From NCBI RefSeq assembly GCF_007859395.1, contig NZ_VOHD01000011.1, positions 157,074 to 221,073 on the forward strand: DNA of 64,000 nucleotides. The letters are read 5' to 3'. Under the pieces are notes generated by a model. The model saw only the letters and a program-made list of their open reading frames with translations. It was not told where the DNA came from and searched no databases. The stretch comes from Planomicrobium sp. CPCC 101110. Lineage in GTDB: Bacteria > Bacillota > Bacilli > Bacillales_A > Planococcaceae. Position numbers and translations under genes: made by a program. Below, piece after piece: positions 16,578 through 29,255 of this stretch. Position 1 is the stretch's first letter. The number at the start of each line of letters is the position of its first letter.

Positions 16578-17357
16578 ATGTCAACTTTGGTTATCCAAGA
16601 TTTGCACGTTGAAATCGAAGGAAAAGAGATTTTAAAAGGTGTAAACTTAACAATTAAAACAGGTGAAATCCATGCGATCATGGGGCCGAACGGAACAGGG
16701 AAATCTACTCTAGCTTCTGCTATCATGGGGCATCCTAAATATACAGTAACTTCTGGAAGCATTACATTAGACGGCGAAGACGTCCTTGAGATGGAAGTTG
16801 ATGAACGCGCCCGCGCTGGACTTTTCCTTGGCATGCAATACCCAAGCGAGATTTCTGGTGTAACGAATGCTGACTTCATGCGCTCTGCTATGAACGCGCG
16901 CCGCGAAGAAGGCGATGAAATTTCTTTGATGAAATTCATCCGTGAATTGGATAAGAAAATGGAAGTTTTGGATATGGAAGAGGAAATGGCCCAGCGCTAT
17001 TTGAACGAAGGTTTCTCAGGCGGGGAAAAGAAACGCAATGAAATTCTTCAAATGATGATGATCAAACCATCGTTTGCCATCCTGGATGAAATCGACTCCG
17101 GCCTTGACATCGATGCATTGAAAGTTGTTGCCGAAGGCGTCAACCAAATGAGAGGCGAAGAATTCGGCTGCCTGATCATTACTCACTATCAACGTTTGTT
17201 GAACTACATCACTCCTGACTATGTTCATGTAATGATGCAAGGCCGTGTAGTTAAGTCCGGCGGAGAAGAACTTTCTCACAAACTTGAAGCAGAAGGCTAC
17301 GACTGGATCAAAGCGGAACTTGGCATTGAAGACGAGACCGTAGGGACAGAAGCATAA
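16578..17357 (+). CDS. sufC: Fe-S cluster assembly ATPase SufC
   Basis: 259 residues, an ABC-type soluble ATPase with Walker A GPNGTGKST, signature FSGGEKKRNEIL and Walker B FAILDEIDSGLD. SufC drives the SufB-SufC-SufD scaffold that builds Fe-S clusters. It is first in sufC-D-S-U-B, the standard Bacillota order. ATG follows GGAGG. The stop is 18 bases before the sufD start. Confidence 0.97.
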   Translation: MSTLVIQDLHVEIEGKEILKGVNLTIKTGEIHAIMGPNGTGKSTLASAIMGHPKYTVTSGSITLDGEDVLEMEVDERARAGLFLGMQYPSEISGVTNADFMRSAMNARREEGDEISLMKFIRELDKKMEVLDMEEEMAQRYLNEGFSGGEKKRNEILQMMMIKPSFAILDEIDSGLDIDALKVVAEGVNQMRGEEFGCLIITHYQRLLNYITPDYVHVMMQGRVVKSGGEELSHKLEAEGYDWIKAELGIEDETVGTEA

Positions 17358-17375
17358 TTGGAAGGGGAGACTAAC

Positions 17376-20339
<2,964 letters not shown>

Positions 20340-20360
20340 TACAAGAACGGAGGAACGACG

Positions 20361-21758
20361 ATGGCAAAACAAATGCCAGAAATCGGTGATTATAAATATG
20401 GTTTCCACGACAAAGACGTATCGGTATTCCGATCGGCTCGTGGACTGACTGAAGATATCGTCAGAGAAATTTCGAATATCAAAAACGAGCCAGAGTGGAT
20501 GCTTGAATCTCGTTTGAAAGCATTAAAATTGTTTTATTCTATGCCGATGCCACAATGGGGCGGCGATTTGAGCGCGCTGAACTTTGATGAAATTACGTAT
20601 TACGTAAAACCATCTGAAGCCAGCCAAACTTCATGGGATGAAGTGCCTGATGAAATCAAAGCTACTTTTGATAAATTGGGTATTCCAGAAGCGGAACAAA
20701 AATACTTGGCCGGTGTTTCTGCACAGTATGAGTCCGAAGTTGTTTACCATAACATGAAAGTGGAACTTGAAGACATGGGGATCGTTTTCAAGGACACAGA
20801 CGCAGCACTTCGTGAAAACGAAGACTTGTTTAGAGAATACTGGCAGACGGTCATTCCTGCAGCCGACAACAAATTCGCTGCTCTTAATACAGCTGTATGG
20901 TCAGGAGGATCTTTCATTTACGTGCCAAAAGGCATAAAAGTGGATTCTCCGCTTCAAGCATATTTCCGCATCAACTCGGAAAATATGGGGCAATTCGAAC
21001 GTACAATGATCATCGTTGATGAAGGCGCAAGCGTCCATTACGTAGAAGGCTGTACAGCTCCAGTCTACACAACAAATTCACTTCACTCAGCGGTTGTTGA
21101 AATTATTGTGAAGAAAGATGCTTATTGCCGCTACACAACAATCCAAAACTGGGCAAACAATGTCTATAACCTAGTGACGAAACGCGCATTCTGTGACGCG
21201 AACGCTACAATGGAATGGATTGATGGCAACATCGGTTCAAAACTGACAATGAAATACCCAGCGGTTTACCTTCGCGGCGAAGGCGCTCGCGGTATGACTC
21301 TTTCCATCGCAATTGCAGGGAAAGGCCAACACCAAGATGCCGGAGCTAAAATGATTCACTTGGCGCCAAACACATCTTCCTCAATCGTTTCGAAATCCAT
21401 TTCGAAACAAGGCGGGAAAGTTTCTTATCGCGGAATCGTCCGTTTCGGACGCAAAGCGGATGGTGCTCGTTCAAACATCGAATGCGATACATTGATCATG
21501 GACAACCAATCCACATCTGATACAATTCCATACAACGAAATCTTAAACGATAACGTATCATTGGAGCATGAAGCGAAAGTTTCGAAAGTATCAGAGGAGC
21601 AATTGTTCTACTTGATGAGCCGCGGAGTTTCCGAGCAAGAAGCGACAGAAATGATTGTAATGGGCTTTATCGAGCCATTCACAAAAGAACTTCCGATGGA
21701 ATATGCGGTAGAAATGAACCGCCTCATCAAGTTCGAAATGGAAGGTTCAATCGGTTAA
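20361..21758 (+). CDS. sufB: Fe-S cluster assembly scaffold protein SufB
   Basis: 465 residues, the usual length. It contains the conserved [18 protein letters not shown] segment and [19 protein letters not shown], and ends with the SufB/SufD motif [19 protein letters not shown]. SufB is the scaffold on which the cluster forms. It is last in the operon, 21 bp after sufU, and followed by a strong terminator. Confidence 0.97.
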   Translation: MAKQMPEIGDYKYGFHDKDVSVFRSARGLTEDIVREISNIKNEPEWMLESRLKALKLFYSMPMPQWGGDLSALNFDEITYYVKPSEASQTSWDEVPDEIKATFDKLGIPEAEQKYLAGVSAQYESEVVYHNMKVELEDMGIVFKDTDAALRENEDLFREYWQTVIPAADNKFAALNTAVWSGGSFIYVPKGIKVDSPLQAYFRINSENMGQFERTMIIVDEGASVHYVEGCTAPVYTTNSLHSAVVEIIVKKDAYCRYTTIQNWANNVYNLVTKRAFCDANATMEWIDGNIGSKLTMKYPAVYLRGEGARGMTLSIAIAGKGQHQDAGAKMIHLAPNTSSSIVSKSISKQGGKVSYRGIVRFGRKADGARSNIECDTLIMDNQSTSDTIPYNEILNDNVSLEHEAKVSKVSEEQLFYLMSRGVSEQEATEMIVMGFIEPFTKELPMEYAVEMNRLIKFEMEGSIG

Positions 21759-21770
21759 GCAATCAATAAA

Positions 21771-21810
21771 AACCCTTGGCAGGACAATTCCCATGCCAAG
21801 GGTTTTTTTA
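21771..21810 (+). terminator. Terminator of the suf operon
   Basis: AAACCCTTGGCA / TGCCAAGGGTTT, 12-base loop, T run. Confidence 0.92.
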
Positions 21811-21877
21811 TGGTTTTACTTCGTACTGAAATGTTCATGATGGAGGGTCTTTCAAGTTCCTCGCGAAAAACCATACA

Positions 21878-21902
21878 GTTTTACTGAATGCACAAAGGGT
21901 AT
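21878..21902 (+). promoter_or_regulatory. Sigma-B-type promoter of the 61-codon gene
   Basis: GTTTTA (21878-21883), 13 bases, GGGTAT (21897-21902): a perfect -10 and a 5/6 match at -35 to the Bacillus sigma-B consensus, about 40 bases before the start codon. Confidence 0.65.
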
Positions 21903-21941
21903 ACAACCTGGGAAGATAAATTTCAAGGAGGTATGTTGTAA

Positions 21942-22127
21942 ATGAGCCAGACATTTGATGCATTGAAAGAAAAGCTAAGCAACGCTGATATGGGGCAGGC
22001 AAAAGAAGTCATGGAACAAGCTAAACAAGCTCACGCTGATGGAAAGATTGATGAGAACGAAAAGAAGGAACTGTTTGAATCCGCAAAGTCTGTAATCGGC
22101 GGCAAAGGACTCGGTGGAATATTTTAA
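21942..22127 (+). CDS. small helical protein, probable general-stress gene
   Basis: 61 residues, highly charged and helix-forming (MSQTFDALKEKLSNADMG, DENEKKELFESAKS) with a glycine-rich tail (GGKGLGGIF). No signal peptide or cysteines. It has a strong AAGGAGG, a sigma-B-like promoter upstream and a 16-bp terminator downstream, so it is an independent gene. I do not recognise the family. Confidence 0.75.
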   Translation: MSQTFDALKEKLSNADMGQAKEVMEQAKQAHADGKIDENEKKELFESAKSVIGGKGLGGIF

Positions 22128-22163
22128 GAAGATATGATGAAAAGTGCAATGGATAAGAGGCGA

Positions 22164-22204
22164 TAACCTTTGGTGTATACATAATACACCAAAGGTTATT
22201 TTTA
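22164..22204. terminator. Strong terminator after the 61-codon gene
   Basis: Perfect 16-bp stem ATAACCTTTGGTGTAT / ATACACCAAAGGTTAT, loop ACATA, TTTTT tail. Confidence 0.9.
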
Positions 22205-22535
22205 ATGGTAGATTAAAACAGAAGCTTAAAGTTAAAGGTTAGCTAGGCGCCGGAGTCCGGTTTTCTATTGAGCATGTTTCGGAGAAAAGGAGATGGGGCA
22301 AAGCCTTCCCGCTTCCTTATAGCGCTTCAGGAGTTTAGGCAAAGCGTATTCTGTAAATTGTTCTTTAAGAAACTGTTTGCGAAGGGGGCAGTGGAAGGCG
22401 TTTTTCCTGGAGGATTTCTTGGGTGCGGCAGAAATACTACAGCATGTCCCTGCTTCTTTGCCGCAACAATATAAGCCAAACGACCTTTGGCAAATATTGT
22501 GCTATCATAAAATAACAAAGAAAATCGGAGGTGAA
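22205..22535. other. Spacer upstream of yunF, possibly decayed coding DNA
   Basis: About 330 bases. Several short open frames on both strands look protein-like (for example AFFLEDFLGAAEILQHV in frame with yunF), but none has a ribosome-binding site and start pair that convinces me. It may be remnant coding sequence. The yunF Shine-Dalgarno CGGAGG is at its 3' end. Confidence 0.35.
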
Positions 22536-22538
22536 ATG

Positions 22539-23399
22539 ATGATCAATATTGGATTGACGGGGTGGGGCGATCATCCGGATGTTTATAGCCCTGGTTCGAA
22601 AAAGACAGAACGATTAATCGATTACAGTTCCCACTTTCCCATTGTGGAACTGGATTCGTCATTTTACGCAGTGCAGCCCGAACGCAATATCACCAAATGG
22701 ATCAATGAGACGCCGGATGGCTTTCAGTTCATAGTGAAGGCTTATCAAGGAATGACAGGGCATCAGCGAGGCGAGAATCCATTTGAAAGCGTTGAGGCGA
22801 TGTTCGAGGCCTATATCAAATCGATTCGGCCGATGAAAGAGGCGGGAAAACTTGCTATGGTTTTGCTGCAATTTCCGCCATGGTTTGACTGCAAGAAAGA
22901 ACATGTCGAGCAGATCAGGGATATTACGGAAAAGTTGAAGGAATTTGATCTAGCGGTGGAATTCCGCCATCAGTCTTGGTATGCAGCTGAACTTCGTGAA
23001 AAAACACTGGATTTTTTAAGGGGAAACAACTTGATCCACTCGGTTTGCGATGAACCGCAAGCGGGAGACGGATCTATTCCGCTTGTGCCGATATCTACGC
23101 GCAAAGATAAAGTATTGGTGCGTCTGCATGGCCGGAATGTACATGGCTGGTCAAGTCCAGGGCATGGCCAGAAATGGCGTGAAGTGCGGTATCTGTACGA
23201 TTATAATAAAGAGGAACTGGCGGAGATTGCGAAAGCCGTCAACAGTCTGAACGCCACGACAGATCAAGTGTATGTTATTTTCAATAACAATTCCGGGGGG
23301 CATGCAGCAGGGAATGCAAAAGCGTTCAAAGAGCTGAACGGCCTGGAATACAATAATTTGGCGCCCAAGCAAATGGATTTGTTTGAAGGAGGATTTTAG
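22539..23399 (+). CDS. yunF: DUF72 family protein (YunF/YecE-like)
   Basis: 286 residues of the DUF72 TIM-barrel-like family: N-terminal INIGLTGWGDH, central LLQFPPWFDCKKEHVE, then VEFRHQSWY, VRLHGRN and the C-terminal VYVIFNNNSGGHAAGNA. Function is not established. Of two adjacent ATGs, the second (22539) is preferred because it is 7 bases from GGAGG. The stop TAG is directly followed by the TTG start of yunE, and yunD follows; the same three families are neighbours in B. subtilis. Confidence 0.88.
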   Translation: MINIGLTGWGDHPDVYSPGSKKTERLIDYSSHFPIVELDSSFYAVQPERNITKWINETPDGFQFIVKAYQGMTGHQRGENPFESVEAMFEAYIKSIRPMKEAGKLAMVLLQFPPWFDCKKEHVEQIRDITEKLKEFDLAVEFRHQSWYAAELREKTLDFLRGNNLIHSVCDEPQAGDGSIPLVPISTRKDKVLVRLHGRNVHGWSSPGHGQKWREVRYLYDYNKEELAEIAKAVNSLNATTDQVYVIFNNNSGGHAAGNAKAFKELNGLEYNNLAPKQMDLFEGGF

Positions 23400-24227
23400 T
23401 TGATATTTGTGGTAATGGCGATTGTCGGTTTGTTTTCCGGCGTCGTCGGGGCATTGATCGGTCTAGGCGGAGGGGTCATTCTCGTTCCGTCGCTGCTGTT
23501 CCTTGGAACGGCTTTTGCGTTTTTTCCGGATTTGTCGCCGCAGAAAATTGTCGGCTTATCGGTCATCATGATGATTTTCACCGGTTTATCTTCGACCCTT
23601 TCCTACATGAAAGTAAAGACGGTCGATTACAGGAGCGGCTTTATTTTTTTTATCGGCAGTGCGCCAGGAACGATATTAGGTGCATTTGCGAACAAAGGGT
23701 TGGACCTCCCTTCGTTTAATTTGTATTTCGGCATTTTACTCGTCTTGCTTGCCCTGCTTCTTTTAGTCCGCGACCGGTTGAAAACGGTCCATTGGTTTGT
23801 GGAGCACGGCAGAAAATACAAATTCATCGATAACCAGAACAAGGAGTATGTCTACGGCTACCCGATTTGGTTTGCAATGCTTTTAACGTTTTTCATCGGT
23901 TTTGCTTCGGGGCTTTTTGGCATTGGCGGCGGTTCGATGATTGTACCGGCTATGATTTTGCTGTTCCTGTTTCCGCCGCATGTGGCGGTCGGGACATCAA
24001 TGTTTATGGTATTCTTATCTGCTATCGTCAATTCGATTACCCATGTTTCACTCGGTAATGTACCGTGGATATACACGCTGGCGGTCGTGCCAGGTGCTTA
24101 TATCGGCGCTAAGATCGGTGCATCGCTAAATAAAAAACTTAATTCCGATACGCTGGTTGTTATTTTGCGGATCGCGCTCTTGGTTTTGGGGCTGCGTTCC
24201 ATCTACGAAGGGTTATTCAGTTCTTAA
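23400..24227 (+). CDS. yunE: TSUP-family (TauE/SafE) membrane transporter
   Basis: 275 residues, eight or so transmembrane segments in two repeats, each starting with the TSUP motif (SGVVGALIGLGGGVILVPS and SGLFGIGGGSMIVPAM). The family exports or imports sulfite, organosulfonates or related anions. The TTG start at 23400 abuts the yunF stop and lies 7 bases from GGAGG, so translation is coupled. It is followed 12 bp later by the yunD phosphatase. Confidence 0.88.
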   Translation: MIFVVMAIVGLFSGVVGALIGLGGGVILVPSLLFLGTAFAFFPDLSPQKIVGLSVIMMIFTGLSSTLSYMKVKTVDYRSGFIFFIGSAPGTILGAFANKGLDLPSFNLYFGILLVLLALLLLVRDRLKTVHWFVEHGRKYKFIDNQNKEYVYGYPIWFAMLLTFFIGFASGLFGIGGGSMIVPAMILLFLFPPHVAVGTSMFMVFLSAIVNSITHVSLGNVPWIYTLAVVPGAYIGAKIGASLNKKLNSDTLVVILRIALLVLGLRSIYEGLFSS

Positions 24228-24239
24228 AGAGGTGTTTTC

Positions 24240-25583
24240 ATGAGTGAGACCATACACATTTACCATACAAACGATCTGCACAGCCATTTCTCCAATTGGC
24301 CGAGCATCAAAGCTTTGCTTACGGAACGGAAGCGCTGGCATGAAGAAGAAGGGGATACATGCCTGGTTCTTGATATCGGCGACCATGTAGACCGTTCCCA
24401 CCCCTATACCGAAGGCTCGGCAGGCAGAGGCAATATTGTCTTGCTCAATGAAGCTGGCTACGACGTAGTTACAATAGGCAATAATGAAGGAATCACATTA
24501 ACGAAGCAGGAATTGAACGATTTATATATTCAAGCGGATTTTGAAGTAGTGGTCGGCAATTTGAAAGATACTGCGGGATTTCGTCCGAAATGGGCGAAGC
24601 CCTATCATATCATGGAGACAAAAGGCGGTACCAGGATCGGTCTGGTCGGTGCGACAGCTGAATTTACGCCATTCTACAAACGGCTGGGCTGGTCCATTTC
24701 AGAAGGCAAAGAGGCCATTATCGAAGCGGTGGAAGAAATAAAGGGACGGACTGATCTAATCGTTTGCCTGTCGCATCTTGGCGTAAAGGACGATGAACTT
24801 CTTGCCGAAATGTGTCCGGACATCGATATTATCCTCGGAGCTCATACGCACCACATTTTCCATGAAGGAAAAATGATCGGCGATACGCTTCTTGGGGCAG
24901 CGGGGAAATTCGGCATGTATGTTGGGCATGTGACAATCGAAAATGGGTTGAAGGACAAAAAAGCTTACTTGATCGAAACGGAAAGCTTGCGCAATCCTGA
25001 CGAATCCTTTGATGATTGCTTGATGGAAGAAGGGAAGAACCAGTTGAACGAACCGGTTTTTTGGAATTCGGAAATGTTGAAAGCCGAATGGTTCAAAGAG
25101 TCTAAGCTTGCTGATTTGTTCGGCGAAGCGATGATTGAATTTTCGCAAGCCGACTGTGCAATATTCAATGCCGGCATTTTTATGGACAATTTGCCTGAAG
25201 GCCAGACGACCCGCTATAATTTCCACAAAATGTTGCCCCATCCCATCAATCCTTGCTTGATTGAATTGACAGGAGCGGAACTCAAAGAAATCTATACGCA
25301 ATCGCTGAACACCGAATGGCCGCATATCGAATTAAAAGGATTGGGCTTCAGGGGAGCGATTTTCGGCAACATTATTCATGCGAATATAAAAATGAAAGAC
25401 CATAGATTGTATATAAACGGCGAACTTGCCGTACACGATCGAGTATACCGACTTATTACATTGGATATGTTCACTTTCGGCTATTTCTTCCCAACACTGA
25501 AGCGCGCCCAGAAAACCTATTTCATGCCGGAATTTATCCGCGATGTTTTTAGCCGGTTTTTCCGCAGCAAAGCGTTGAAGTAA
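24240..25583 (+). CDS. yunD: metallophosphatase / 5'-nucleotidase-like protein (YunD-like)
   Basis: 447 residues. An N-terminal calcineurin-like metallophosphatase domain (IYHTNDLHSHFSNW, LDIGDHVDRSHP, TIGNNEG, LSHLGVKDDE, LGAHTHH) and a C-terminal 5'-nucleotidase domain (FNAGIFMDNLPEGQTT, LPHPINPCLIELTG). No signal peptide, unlike the secreted homologue at 34-35.6 kb, so it works inside the cell. The usual GNHE is GNNE here. The ribosome-binding site is AGAGGTG. Confidence 0.87.
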   Translation: MSETIHIYHTNDLHSHFSNWPSIKALLTERKRWHEEEGDTCLVLDIGDHVDRSHPYTEGSAGRGNIVLLNEAGYDVVTIGNNEGITLTKQELNDLYIQADFEVVVGNLKDTAGFRPKWAKPYHIMETKGGTRIGLVGATAEFTPFYKRLGWSISEGKEAIIEAVEEIKGRTDLIVCLSHLGVKDDELLAEMCPDIDIILGAHTHHIFHEGKMIGDTLLGAAGKFGMYVGHVTIENGLKDKKAYLIETESLRNPDESFDDCLMEEGKNQLNEPVFWNSEMLKAEWFKESKLADLFGEAMIEFSQADCAIFNAGIFMDNLPEGQTTRYNFHKMLPHPINPCLIELTGAELKEIYTQSLNTEWPHIELKGLGFRGAIFGNIIHANIKMKDHRLYINGELAVHDRVYRLITLDMFTFGYFFPTLKRAQKTYFMPEFIRDVFSRFFRSKALK

Positions 25584-25609
25584 TAAGAACATTCGGATTT
25601 AATACACAT

Positions 25610-25912
25610 TTGATTTTGGCTTTAGTAGTTGTTATGCTATTTAGGAATTATATATTGATGGATAGAGGCCGCGAAGCTTATCAGTATGATACGGGAGTTT
25701 AACAGCGTTGAACGTATCGGAAAGGAAGTTTCGCCGAAACTTGTTTAGCAATTGTTATAGACAAACAGGTTGGGGGCATTTTGAAGAAGGATGCCACTGT
25801 CATTTATGTTCGTTCGGGCATAAATGGAGAGCTATAGGATTGTTTGATGTTTTGTACACAGACGAATTTTAAGAAGCTGACTGTATCCGTTTATGGAGAG
25901 GTCGGCTTTTTC
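25610..25912 (+). ncRNA. Lysine riboswitch (L-box) with promoter and terminator, upstream of an NhaC-family transporter
   Basis: Promoter TTGATT (25610-25615), 17 bases, TATGCT (25633-25638). The aptamer runs about 25660-25838 and shows conserved L-box pieces: GATAGAGGCCGCGAAG, the GGGAGTTTAACAGC block, GGAAAGGAAGTTTCGCCGAA, GGTTGGGGGCAT, CACTGTCATT and GGAGAGCTATAGGA. A terminator follows at 25874-25912 (AAGCTGAC / GTCGGCTT, T-rich). Lysine would cause termination and lower transporter expression. Confidence 0.88.
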
Positions 25913-25949
25913 TCTTTTCTCTTCCATCTAAAAATAGGAGGAAAATTTC

Positions 25950-27515
25950 ATGGAAAATACGATTTTTTCAATTTTGCCGCCGATTATCGCAATTGTCATG
26001 GTGCTTTTAACACGCCGTGTCCTGCTTTCATTAGGTGCCGGAATTGTAGCCGCAGCGCTTATCTTAACAGCTTTTTCACCTGTTGAAGCATTGCGGGAAC
26101 TGGTTAACTCGTTTGCAATAACATTTTGGGATGAAGGTTTTAATGCTTATAATGTCTTCATTATTTTGTTTTTGCTTTTGCTTGGTGTGATTACCGCGTT
26201 TGTCAGCTTGTCTGGAGGAAGCCGTGCTTTTGCGGACTGGGCTTCCAAACGCATCAAAACGCGCCGAGGTGCAAAAATGCTGACTGTATTTTTGGGGATC
26301 TTGATCTTTATCGATGATTACTTTAATGCATTGGCAGTCGGACAAGTGGCGCGGCCGATTACGGACCGTTATAAAGTGTCCCGGGCGAAGCTGGCTTACT
26401 TTATTGATTCGACAGCTGCGCCAGTCTGTGTGGTTTCACCTGTATCAAGTTGGGGAGCGGCCATCATCGGAATCGTTGCCACAATATTAGCGGGGCAAAC
26501 ATACATTACAATGTCTGCCATCGAAGCTTTCCTTTGGATGGCGCCGATGAACTTTTATGTCGTGGCGACAATGGCCATCGTAATCTTTGTAGCTATTCGG
26601 GACGTGGATTTTGGAGCGATGAAAAAGCACGAAACGCTGGCGATGACAACAGGTGAATTGTTTGATGCAAACAAAACGATCCCAGGTGAAATGAAAGAAG
26701 ATTTCCCGGCCCACAACCATGGACGGGTAATGGATCTTTTGCTGCCGATCTTGCTGCTTGTAGCAGGAACGGTAAGTGCGATGATTTGGACAGGCTATCA
26801 AAATGCCGGGCAAGTTTTTGACATATGGCTGATTTTTGAAAATACCGATGTTCCTGTTTCGCTTCTTACAGGCGGGTTGTTGGGTGCGATTACTTCGATT
26901 GTTCTTTATGCGATGCAAATGGGGTACAACGAAACAGCCAGCGGCAGCTGGATTGGCAAAGGGATTTGGGCCGGAATCAAGTCAATGATGGGGGCTGTCC
27001 TGATATTGGTTTTCGCATGGTCTTTGACTTATTTGATCGATGCGCTTCAAACAGGGCAGTATCTTGCCGACGTAGTAGCGGCAGGGAATATTCCGACTGC
27101 GATTTTACCGGTGCTGTTATTCATTTTAGCTGGCGTAATGGCTTTTGCGACAGGAACTTCTTGGGGCTCATTCGGGATTCTTTTGCCCATTGCAGGAAAA
27201 ATCATGTCCCAAGCTGAACCGGAACTGTTACTGCCGACTTTGGCAGCAGTTTTAGCTGGTGCCGTTTTTGGCGACCATTGCTCTCCGATATCCGATACGA
27301 CGATTCTTTCGTCTACCGGTGCGGGAAGCAACCATATAGACCATGTTATCACCCAGCTTCCATATGCAGTTACAGCAGCGGTTATCGCTGCTATCGGATA
27401 TATAGTCATAGGCATTACAGGTTCTCTAATATTGTCGTTGGGAACTGTGGTAATTGTTTTAGCAATATTATTCGTTGTTTGGTCTAAACAAAAACCAATC
27501 ACTGGAAAACACTAG
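25950..27515 (+). CDS. NhaC-family antiporter, probable lysine transporter
   Basis: 521 residues, about 12 membrane segments, NhaC fold: LGILIFIDDYFNALAVGQ and SPVSSWGAAIIGI in the core, and FGDHCSPISDTTILSSTGAGSNH near the C-terminus. The family was first named for Na+/H+ antiport, but members behind lysine riboswitches are proposed lysine transporters; the L-box here makes lysine the best substrate guess. ATG follows AGGAGG. It ends at a terminator. Confidence 0.88.
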   Translation: MENTIFSILPPIIAIVMVLLTRRVLLSLGAGIVAAALILTAFSPVEALRELVNSFAITFWDEGFNAYNVFIILFLLLLGVITAFVSLSGGSRAFADWASKRIKTRRGAKMLTVFLGILIFIDDYFNALAVGQVARPITDRYKVSRAKLAYFIDSTAAPVCVVSPVSSWGAAIIGIVATILAGQTYITMSAIEAFLWMAPMNFYVVATMAIVIFVAIRDVDFGAMKKHETLAMTTGELFDANKTIPGEMKEDFPAHNHGRVMDLLLPILLLVAGTVSAMIWTGYQNAGQVFDIWLIFENTDVPVSLLTGGLLGAITSIVLYAMQMGYNETASGSWIGKGIWAGIKSMMGAVLILVFAWSLTYLIDALQTGQYLADVVAAGNIPTAILPVLLFILAGVMAFATGTSWGSFGILLPIAGKIMSQAEPELLLPTLAAVLAGAVFGDHCSPISDTTILSSTGAGSNHIDHVITQLPYAVTAAVIAAIGYIVIGITGSLILSLGTVVIVLAILFVVWSKQKPITGKH

Positions 27516-27532
27516 AAAAACGTGAGTTTTTG

Positions 27533-27562
27533 AAAGCAGAAATCTATGATTTCTGCTTTTTT
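27533..27562 (+). terminator. Terminator of the NhaC-family gene
   Basis: AAAGCAGAAATC / GATTTCTGCTTT, loop TAT, T run. Confidence 0.92.
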
Positions 27563-27606
27563 ATTATTGAATGAATAGTTTTTTATAAAAATTCTTTGAA
27601 ATCATC

Positions 27607-27660
27607 TTTACTTTGTATATGCCCCTCGGTATACTGATTTTAGATTAATAAATAATCTGA
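27607..27660 (+). promoter_or_regulatory. Sigma-A promoter and leader hairpin of the NSS transporter
   Basis: TTTACT (27607-27612), 17 bases, TATACT (27630-27635). Immediately downstream, AGATTA-N5-TAATCT forms a small inverted repeat near the expected start site, possibly an operator or a leader hairpin. Confidence 0.55.
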
Positions 27661-27721
27661 AAATATACAAACTTCCTATTTTTCTGCAAGAAAATTGGAA
27701 ACTATCAAAGGGGGAAAAAAC

Positions 27722-29242
27722 ATGGAACGTTCGCAATGGGGAACACGCGCCGGTTTTATCATGGCTGCTGTAGGTTCAGCGGTTGGTCTAGGAAACATAT
27801 GGCGTTTTCCGTACGTGGCCTACGAAAATGGTGGAGGAGCATTCTTTATACCGTACTTATTCGCTCTGTTAACTGCAGGGATACCGATTCTTATTCTAGA
27901 ATTCACCATCGGCCACAAGTTTCGCGGATCTGCGCCATTATCGTTCTTCAGAATGGGCGGCAAAAAATTGGAATGGCTTGGCTGGTGGGCGGTCTTTGTA
28001 TCGTTTATCATATCCTGCTATTACGCCGTCATCATTGCGTGGGCAATGCGGTATACGATCTTTTCATTCAACCAGGCATGGGGAACAGATACAGAAGCCT
28101 TCCTGTTTAATGATTTCTTGAATTTAACGGTTCAGCCGGGGCAAACAGGCGGAATCGTCTGGGGCGTCTTTATTCCGCTGGCGATCGTTTGGATTATTAC
28201 TCTTGGCATTTTGCTGGCCGGGGTCAAAAAAGGGATCGAACTTGCAAACCGTATTTTCATACCGACACTCGTCGTTATTTTCTTGATTGTCGTCATTCGT
28301 GCACTAACATTGGATGGAGCGGCGATGGGGCTGGATGCATTCTTCAAACCGAATTTCGAAGCCATCATGGATCCTTCTGTATGGGTCGCGGCATACGGGC
28401 ATATTTTCTTTAGTTTATCAGTGGCATTCGCCATCATGATCACTTATGCAAGTTATCTTCCAAAAAAATCGGACATTACGAACAACGCGTTCATTACCGG
28501 ATTTGCAAACTCTGCATTTGAATTGCTTGCAGGTATTGGGGTATTCGCAGCGTTGGGGTTCATGGCGAGCCAACAAGGTGTTGCGGTAGCAGATGTCGCT
28601 TCTGCAGGTGTAGGATTGGCGTTTGTTGTCTTCCCGCAGATCATCAATGAATTCCCGGGGTTCAACGGGTTGTTTGGAGCATTATTCTTCCTGTCCCTGA
28701 CACTTGCCGGTTTGACTTCGTTGATTTCGATCACTGAAACATATGTGGCAGGTATTTCCGAGAAATTCGGCATCACGCGCAACAAAGCGGTAGCTTTCGG
28801 CGGCGGATTGGCTGCCTTGATTTCTATCTTGTTCGCAACTCAAGGCGGACTATTCTTCCTTGATCTGGCCGATTATTACATCAACCAATTCGGGGTAGCC
28901 GCTATCGGACTTGTAGAAGTTGTGCTGGTCGTATGGGTATTCCGTAAAGCGAATCTGCTTCAAAGCCATGCTAATGGCATTTCCGATATCCATCTTGGCG
29001 GCTGGTGGAAGTTCTGCTTAGGCGTTATCACACCAATCGTTTTGGGCTATATGATGTTTGGGTTGTTAAGACTGAATATCCTTAAGCAATTTGATACAGA
29101 AACAGGCAACTATGAAGGATATTCTAATATGTTCACATTATTCGGCGGCGTTTCAGTCGCTTTGGCAGCTATTGTTTTGGGGATTCTTTTCACACTCGGC
29201 AAGTGGCACAAAGACCACGCTCAGTTCGAAGAAAACAAATAA
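27722..29242 (+). CDS. sodium-dependent NSS-family amino acid transporter, MetP-like
   Basis: 506 residues with the NSS/LeuT fold: GTRAGFIMAAVGSAVGLGNI (unwound TM1 with the Na+ and substrate site), WRFPYVAYENGGGAFF, and SLSVAFAIMITYASYLP in TM6. NSS carriers import amino acids with Na+. A 38-residue MetS-like subunit follows 13 bp downstream, so methionine and/or alanine are likely substrates, by analogy with MetPS of Corynebacterium. The ATG at 27722 follows AAAGGGGG; a longer frame has no ribosome-binding site. Confidence 0.88.
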   Translation: MERSQWGTRAGFIMAAVGSAVGLGNIWRFPYVAYENGGGAFFIPYLFALLTAGIPILILEFTIGHKFRGSAPLSFFRMGGKKLEWLGWWAVFVSFIISCYYAVIIAWAMRYTIFSFNQAWGTDTEAFLFNDFLNLTVQPGQTGGIVWGVFIPLAIVWIITLGILLAGVKKGIELANRIFIPTLVVIFLIVVIRALTLDGAAMGLDAFFKPNFEAIMDPSVWVAAYGHIFFSLSVAFAIMITYASYLPKKSDITNNAFITGFANSAFELLAGIGVFAALGFMASQQGVAVADVASAGVGLAFVVFPQIINEFPGFNGLFGALFFLSLTLAGLTSLISITETYVAGISEKFGITRNKAVAFGGGLAALISILFATQGGLFFLDLADYYINQFGVAAIGLVEVVLVVWVFRKANLLQSHANGISDIHLGGWWKFCLGVITPIVLGYMMFGLLRLNILKQFDTETGNYEGYSNMFTLFGGVSVALAAIVLGILFTLGKWHKDHAQFEENK

Positions 29243-29255
29243 GGGGGTTCGCAAT

